From Natrinema amylolyticum (lineage in GTDB: Archaea; Halobacteriota; Halobacteria; Halobacteriales; Natrialbaceae): DNA of 64,000 bases. Location: the NCBI RefSeq assembly GCF_020515625.1, contig NZ_JAIWPJ010000002.1:1047385-1111384 (forward strand), in the 5' to 3' direction. Positions 60,975 to 64,000 of this stretch are shown piece by piece. The notes below the pieces were generated by a model. It did not search any database and was not told where the DNA came from. It saw nothing but the letters and a program-made list of their open reading frames with translations. Position numbers and translations under genes: made by a program. Position 1 is the first letter of the stretch. Every line of letters starts with the position of its first letter.

Positions 60975-61940
60975 TCAGTCCGACTCCCGCTCGAGCAGTT
61001 CGGCCACCGCCTCGCGAGTCGGGAGCGCCGCCATCGCGCCCGCGTCTGTCGTCGCCGTCGCCGCGACCGCGTTCGCGACGGCCACCGAGTCCTCGAGTCC
61101 CTTCCCCTCTCGGAGGGCGGTGATCGCGCCGGCGACGAAGGCGTCACCGGCGCCCGTCGTATCGACGGTCTCGACTGCGAAGCCGGAATGGTCGACCGCG
61201 GCCGCGGGCCACGACGCGTCGTCGGCCGCAACCGCGACGGCACCCTCCCCGCCGCGCGTGACGAAGACGGTGTGAGCCCCGCTCGCGTCGATCGTCGATC
61301 GGGCGATCGCCGTCGGGGTCTCGCCGCTGAACCCGAGCGCCTCGAGTTCCGCGACCGTCGCGAAACAGACGTCGACGGCTCCGAGCGCGTCGCCGACCAC
61401 GCTCGCGAACGCCTCGACGTCGGCCCACAGTTCGGGCCGGAAGTTCGGATCGAACGAGACCGTACAGTCCGCGGCTGCGGCCCGCTCGAGCAGGTCTAGC
61501 GTCGCCGCGCGCGCCGGCCCACTCGACAGCGTCACGCCGCCCGCGTGGACCCACTCGCAGTCGGCCAGCGTCTCGTCGTCGATCCGTCCGGGCTCGAGGC
61601 GCGTGTCGGCGGTCCCGTCCCGGTAGAAGGTGAACTCGCGGTCGCCGCTCTCGTCGTGAGCGACGAACGCGAGCGTCGTCTTCGCGTCCCCATCACGTTC
61701 GACGAATCGGTCGGGAAGGCCGTGATCGACGAGGGCCCGCTCGAGGTATCGGCCGAACGGGTCCGCACCGACGCGGGTCCAGAACAGCGGCGGCCCCTCG
61801 AGGCGAGCGAGTCCGACGGCGACGTTCGCCGGTGCACCGCCCGGACGGCGCTCGAACTCCGCGACCGCCTCGAGCGGTCCGGGTCGCTCGGGGACCCAGT
61901 CGATCAGCGTTTCGCCGGCGACGAGCACCTCGCGAGACAT
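60975..61940 (-). CDS. PfkB family carbohydrate kinase (fructokinase-like)
   Basis: 321 residues. Opens MSREVLVAGETLIDWVPE, with the sugar-binding GGAPANVAVGLARL (PfkB signature 1) and the anion-hole/catalytic DTTGAGDAFVAG (signature 2, Asp of GAGD). It phosphorylates a sugar, most likely a ketose such as fructose or 2-keto-3-deoxygluconate; the exact substrate is open. Cytoplasmic. It precedes the YihY gene on the minus strand and is divergent from the lipoprotein at 62069. Confidence 0.92.
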   Translation of the reverse strand: MSREVLVAGETLIDWVPERPGPLEAVAEFERRPGGAPANVAVGLARLEGPPLFWTRVGADPFGRYLERALVDHGLPDRFVERDGDAKTTLAFVAHDESGDREFTFYRDGTADTRLEPGRIDDETLADCEWVHAGGVTLSSGPARAATLDLLERAAAADCTVSFDPNFRPELWADVEAFASVVGDALGAVDVCFATVAELEALGFSGETPTAIARSTIDASGAHTVFVTRGGEGAVAVAADDASWPAAAVDHSGFAVETVDTTGAGDAFVAGAITALREGKGLEDSVAVANAVAATATTDAGAMAALPTREAVAELLERESD

Positions 61941-62068
61941 GCTCGTGTGTGCGTCGTCGACGGCGGTAGTTCTATCGACGCGACGGCGAGCGCGGTCGTC
62001 GAATTCGGGCGGAGCCGGCCGAATCGGGAATCTATATCCGGCCCCCGTTCCGAGCCGATAGTATTCGT

Positions 62069-63223
62069 ATGAAAGACACTTCTCGCCGGCGACTACTCGC
62101 GGCCGCGGGGTTCGGGACGGGCCTCACCACCCTCAGTGCGGGCTGTCTCGAGCGACTCCCCGAAACCGGGACCGACGAATCCGACGAACCCGACGAATCG
62201 AACGAATCGGACGAATCGGACGAATCGGACGATAGCAGTCCGAGCGACGTGACGCCCCTCGAGCGCTGGGTTCCGGCCTCGAGCAGCGCCGAACTCCTCT
62301 TTCACTACCGCGACCTCGCCACGGTCCGACGGCTCGAGGACGACCTGCGGGCGGGCGTCGTCGAGGACGTGCCGACGGTGCCGGACGGCGACGGCAGCGA
62401 GGTCGTCGAGCGGGTCGCCGATGGCGAGTCGGCAGTGGAGTCAGTGCTCAGATTCGGGTCCGAGGGTGTCGCCGGGAACGTCGTCGCCGGCTCGTTCGAC
62501 CCCACCGCGGTCGACGCCGAGAGCGAGTCGTCGGTCGGCGAGTTCGCGGTCCGCGAGCGCGACGGCGTCTCGGTCGCCGTCTCCGCGGAGACGGTCGTCG
62601 TGAGCCCTGCCGACGGCGCGGCCCTCGATGCGATCCTCGCGGCGGGCGTCGAGGGAACGGATCGGCGCGTCGACGGACACGACCACTTCGCGCAGTTGCT
62701 CGAGCGCGTCGGCGACGGCACGGTCCTCTGGGGTGAATACGAGGGCGAGACAGCGGGGAGCGGTGCCGCCTTCTCGTGGTCACTCGGATCCGACACGTCG
62801 GCCTACTCGGGGGTCGCCGTCTACGCCAACGCTGATCGGACGAAAGAATTCGAGGAGACGATGTCGGACCGGTTCGACGACGTGACGGTCGAGGTCGACG
62901 GCAACGTCGGCGTGGCGACGCGAACCGTTCCGACTGAGGAGTACGAGTATCAGGATCTGTTCGCCGAACGCGGATCGGAGGCGATGGCCGGGACGACCAT
63001 CGAAGTCGATCAGTCATCGAGGACCATCACCGTAACGTACACTGCTAGCGGTAACGCCGACCGACTCGAAGTGCACGAGGGTGCCGAGAAACGCGAAACC
63101 CTGACTGAAGTCGGTCAGAAAGCGACGCTCGAGTACGATGCCGGAGAATCAGGGTCCGTTCAGGCCGTCGCCGTCATCGGTGAAACCGAGACGCTAATCG
63201 CCTCCGAGTCGTTCTCGTTTTGA
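62069..63223 (+). CDS. Tat-exported lipoprotein, hypothetical (384 aa)
   Basis: Signal MKDTSRRRLLAAAGFGTG with twin Arg, and lipobox LSAGC, so the mature protein is lipid-anchored outside. After the Cys comes an acidic linker made of repeated D-E-S units (residues about 40-58), then a globular part with repeated ADGES/VVAGSFDP-type elements and a C-terminal beta domain (TVTYTASGNADRLEV). The domain is not recognised. AT-rich TATA-like ctatatcc lies about 40 bp upstream. Confidence 0.8.
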   Translation: MKDTSRRRLLAAAGFGTGLTTLSAGCLERLPETGTDESDEPDESNESDESDESDDSSPSDVTPLERWVPASSSAELLFHYRDLATVRRLEDDLRAGVVEDVPTVPDGDGSEVVERVADGESAVESVLRFGSEGVAGNVVAGSFDPTAVDAESESSVGEFAVRERDGVSVAVSAETVVVSPADGAALDAILAAGVEGTDRRVDGHDHFAQLLERVGDGTVLWGEYEGETAGSGAAFSWSLGSDTSAYSGVAVYANADRTKEFEETMSDRFDDVTVEVDGNVGVATRTVPTEEYEYQDLFAERGSEAMAGTTIEVDQSSRTITVTYTASGNADRLEVHEGAEKRETLTEVGQKATLEYDAGESGSVQAVAVIGETETLIASESFSF

Positions 63224-63263
63224 TCCATCGGTGTTTCGACGGAAGTAAACTGAACCGGCTACG

Positions 63264-64000
63264 TTACAGGATAATGCTCTTCTCGCGCATCATCGCGTGG
63301 ATCGAGGCGTCGAGGCCCTCGCGGCCGATACCCGAGTCCTTGTTGCCGCCGAACGGGACGTCGCCCAGCCCGTGGCTCGGCGCGCCGTTGATCCGGACCG
63401 CGCCGGCGTCGATACGGTTGGCCATCCGCATCGCACGCTTGTAGTCGCTCGTGAAGACCGCCGCGTCGAGCGCGAGATCGGAGCCGTTCGCGATCTCGAG
63501 AGCTTCGTCCTCGTCCTCGAAGGTCGTGATCGCAGCGATGGGACCGAACTGCTCCTCGTCGACGATGCGGGCGTCGCGCGGGACGTTCGCGAGCAGCGTC
63601 GGCTCGAAGAACTGATCGGCGAGTTCGTCTGGCACGCCCTCGGGGGCGCGACGGCTCCCGCCGCGGACGATCTCCGCGCCCTTGTCGACGGCGTCCTCGA
63701 CGAGCGTCTCGACCCAATCGGCCTGGTCCTCGCTGATGAGCGGGCCGAAGGCGGTGTCCTCGTCGAAGAGGTCGCCGGCAGTCCAGGCGTCCATCTGCCC
63801 GTCGATCAGATCGACGAGTTCGTCGTGGACCGACTCGTGGGCCAGCACGCGCGAGATCGCCGAGCAGCGCTGTCCGGCGTACTTGAACGATCCTTTGGCG
63901 CAGTTGCCGGCGACGTCAGTGAGGTCGGCGTCGTCGAAGACGACCGCGGGGGCGTTCCCGCCGAGTTCCATATGCAGATTGACCATGCCGCTCTCGCGGG
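63264..64000 (-). CDS. Aldehyde dehydrogenase, N-terminus outside window
   Basis: The 3' 245 codons of an ALDH; the start lies beyond the right edge. The Glu of the general-base motif is in MELGGNAPAVVFDDAD, the catalytic Cys in YAGQRCSAISR, and NAD-linked residues in EEQFGPIAAI. The C-terminal PFGGNKDSGIGREG is typical. It oxidises an aldehyde with NAD(P); the CoA-dependence or substrate (possibly lactaldehyde or GAP-like) cannot be set from this part. Convergent with the lipoprotein gene. Confidence 0.92.
   Translation of the reverse strand, partial: RESGMVNLHMELGGNAPAVVFDDADLTDVAGNCAKGSFKYAGQRCSAISRVLAHESVHDELVDLIDGQMDAWTAGDLFDEDTAFGPLISEDQADWVETLVEDAVDKGAEIVRGGSRRAPEGVPDELADQFFEPTLLANVPRDARIVDEEQFGPIAAITTFEDEDEALEIANGSDLALDAAVFTSDYKRAMRMANRIDAGAVRINGAPSHGLGDVPFGGNKDSGIGREGLDASIHAMMREKSIIL

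Overview
The window is from the chromosome of a haloarchaeon, most likely a Natrinema/Haloterrigena-type member of the Natrialbales. The evidence is high GC, strongly acidic predicted proteins, TATA boxes about 25-33 bp upstream of mostly leaderless starts, Tat signal peptides, an archaeal proteasome beta subunit, GTP cyclohydrolase III and a complete methylaspartate-cycle gene cluster. The genus is inference; the haloarchaeal assignment is secure.

Layout. 1-13325 is ordinary chromosome: stress protein, TenA, an HTH-CBS regulator, a UPF0212 protein, psmB, a divergent Gfo/Idh-ThuA pair, an eIF2B/R15P-isomerase-like protein, zinc-ribbon and hypothetical proteins, Mrp and a uracil-DNA glycosylase. 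13364-14729 is a tnpB-only IS200/IS605-type insertion. 15846-18111 looks like the decayed remnant of an element integrated at tRNA-Ser(TGA): a tRNA-like fragment on the left, two cargo genes, the N-terminus of an integrase, the intact tRNA, and a duplicated tRNA 3' end. 18450-25118 is the methylaspartate cycle cluster (lyase, hydratase, ammonia-lyase and both glutamate mutase subunits, with the CoA-transferase divergent). 25204-29194 is a two-gene McrBC-like modified-DNA restriction system. 29433-30031 holds a CxxC microprotein and a strongly structured, promoter-led candidate non-coding RNA.

30032-36036 has a PAS histidine kinase, GTP cyclohydrolase III, a CBS protein, phosphoglycerate kinase, an acetyltransferase and tRNA-Thr(TGT). 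36037-39884 is gene-poor and partly AT-rich, with a voltage-gated K+ channel and several very small proteins. 39885-47596 has a Tat-exported CARDB-repeat protein, a second stress protein, an acyl-CoA synthetase/enoyl-CoA hydratase pair, a dCTP-deaminase-like protein, a MscS channel and an O-methyltransferase whose promoter lies at the edge of an 83-bp MITE. 47581-52240 is a six-PAS/GAF histidine kinase bracketed by two four-helix membrane proteins. 52381-64000 has a channel-like TM protein, a creatininase/ArfB-like enzyme, NikR, a quinol-type nitric oxide reductase with a 325-residue N-terminal extension, a YihY-family protein, a PfkB sugar kinase, a Tat lipoprotein and the 3' part of an aldehyde dehydrogenase.

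How the genes work together. The methylaspartate genes turn glutamate into mesaconyl-CoA and then into glyoxylate plus propionyl-CoA, giving acetyl-CoA assimilation without a classical glyoxylate shunt. The less ordinary items are the RNA at about 29700, the tRNA-Ser island, the McrB fused to putative modified-base reader domains, the extended NOR, and the MITE-derived promoter.
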